From: Natronohydrobacter sp.
GTDB lineage: Bacteria; Pseudomonadota; Alphaproteobacteria; Rhodobacterales; Rhodobacteraceae
Direction: 5' to 3'
DNA length: 64,000 bases
Assembly: GCA_030603695.1 (NCBI GenBank)
Contig: JAUVXF010000008.1
Location: forward strand, 1-64,000
A program made the translations under genes and the position numbers. The stretch's first letter is position 1. Each line of letters opens with the position of its first letter. Of this stretch, positions 63,375-64,000 are shown one piece after another. Below the pieces are notes generated by a model, which saw only the letters and a list, made by a program, of their open reading frames with translations, made no database searches and was not told where the DNA came from.

Positions 63375-64000
63375 ATGACGCGCCAGCTATCGCCCGAAGG
63401 GGCGCTTATTCATCCAGAGTGCAAGATCACCGATTGCGCCTTTGGGGCCTATACCGAGATTGGGGCGGGATCGGTGCTGCTGAACAGCCGTTTCGGGGAT
63501 TACAGCTATTGCGGGCGCGGCTGTGATATTGCCAATGCCAGCATTGGCAAATTTGCCAATATCGCGGCCAATGTGCGGATTGGCCCCACAGATCACCCGA
63601 TGCACCGCGCCAGCCTGCACCATTTCCTATATCGCTCGGATATGTATTGGCCCGATGAAGGCCCGGATGCGGCATTCTTTGCCGCCCGTGCCGCGCGGCG
63701 GGTAACAATCGGGCATGATGTCTGGATCGGGCATGGCGCGATTATCCGGCCAGACGTGACTATCGGGCATGGCGCGGTGATTGGGGCAGGCGCCGTGGTC
63801 ACGCGCGATGTGGCACCTTATACGATTGTGGTGGGGGTTCCGGCGGAAAAACTGCGCCGCCGCTTTCCCAAACAGATCGCGCGGCGGCTAACCGAACTGG
63901 CTTGGTGGGATTGGGATCATGACCGTTTGCGCATGGCCCTTCCCGATTTCCGCCAGATGGAGGTGGACGCCTTCCTCGCGAAATACGAGGATGTGACATT
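63375..64000 (+). CDS. Hexapeptide-repeat acyltransferase of phosphonate-cluster type, 3' end beyond window
   Basis: At least 208 residues of a left-handed beta-helix acyltransferase (DapH/LacA/CAT superfamily). Hexapeptide repeats occur at about 13-60 and 113-150 (VTIGHDVWIGHGAIIRPDVT, then GAVIGAGAVVTRDV). The active-site His region is GPTDHPMHRASLHHF. The C-terminal part KLRRRFPKQIARRLTELAWWDWD is typical of the transferase found in phosphonate-utilisation clusters (TIGR03308 type). The ATG follows GGAAAGGGCCGC. It lies 72 bases after the broken phnE gene; more phn genes may follow outside the window. Confidence 0.88.
   Translation, partial: MTRQLSPEGALIHPECKITDCAFGAYTEIGAGSVLLNSRFGDYSYCGRGCDIANASIGKFANIAANVRIGPTDHPMHRASLHHFLYRSDMYWPDEGPDAAFFAARAARRVTIGHDVWIGHGAIIRPDVTIGHGAVIGAGAVVTRDVAPYTIVVGVPAEKLRRRFPKQIARRLTELAWWDWDHDRLRMALPDFRQMEVDAFLAKYEDVT

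Overview
The window looks like a chromosomal piece of an alphaproteobacterium of the order Rhodobacterales. The evidence is the GC-rich coding sequence, the ABC-type glycerol operon with DUF2160 and DUF2125-like proteins, the argH/lipoprotein/DUF2834/lysA/TIGR02302 block, and the number of solute-binding-protein ABC importers. It holds about 56 protein genes plus one probable pseudogene. I saw no rRNA, tRNA, CRISPR array, phage or insertion sequence.

Layout: (1) 1-247, start of eno. (2) 415-10744, a complete glycerol uptake and catabolism locus: minus-strand glpD-glpS-glpT-glpP-glpQ-glpU-glpV-glpK with glpR divergent, and an AT-rich operator array between glpD and glpR. (3) 10787-14418, a two-domain DUF2125-like exported protein and an MFS transporter. 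(4) 14814-20446, TIGR02302, lysA, DUF2834, a 43-residue LptM-like lipoprotein and argH, mostly translationally coupled; then a stand-alone EAL-domain gene. (5) 21835-36281, a two-permease sugar-type ABC importer facing a regulator that fuses a winged helix to a solute-binding-protein fold. The regulator is followed by an uncharacterised catabolic operon: SDR dehydrogenase, M24 metallohydrolase-like protein, E1 alpha/beta of a 2-oxo-acid/acetoin-type dehydrogenase, a two-lipoyl protein with a degenerate E2 tail, an aldehyde dehydrogenase and a separate E2 core. (6) 36343-42055, cyanase with a nitrate/cyanate-type ABC importer and a degenerate sigma-54-activator-like regulator behind a 35-bp palindrome. 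(7) 42305-48364, a BMP-family nucleobase/nucleoside importer with a cytosine-deaminase-type amidohydrolase, plus a small membrane protein. (8) 48361-62215, an inositol regulon: iolD-C-B-J-G on minus; oxidoreductase-iolE-oxidoreductase, an ABC importer and a second iolB on plus; and a LacI-type regulator whose probable operator occurs identically at two divergent promoters. (9) 62446-64000, a frameshifted phnE and the start of a phosphonate-type hexapeptide transferase.

The common theme is nutrient scavenging: four of the blocks pair an ABC importer with its catabolic enzymes and a dedicated regulator. The least explained and most interesting parts are the 21.8-36.3 kb island (SBP-wHTH regulator, split E2, M24 protein with Cys in place of a metal-binding Asp), the cyanate regulator with an altered GAFTGA loop, and the LacI-controlled inositol regulon with two divergent IolB proteins. 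All functions are assigned by reading motifs; no database search was run.
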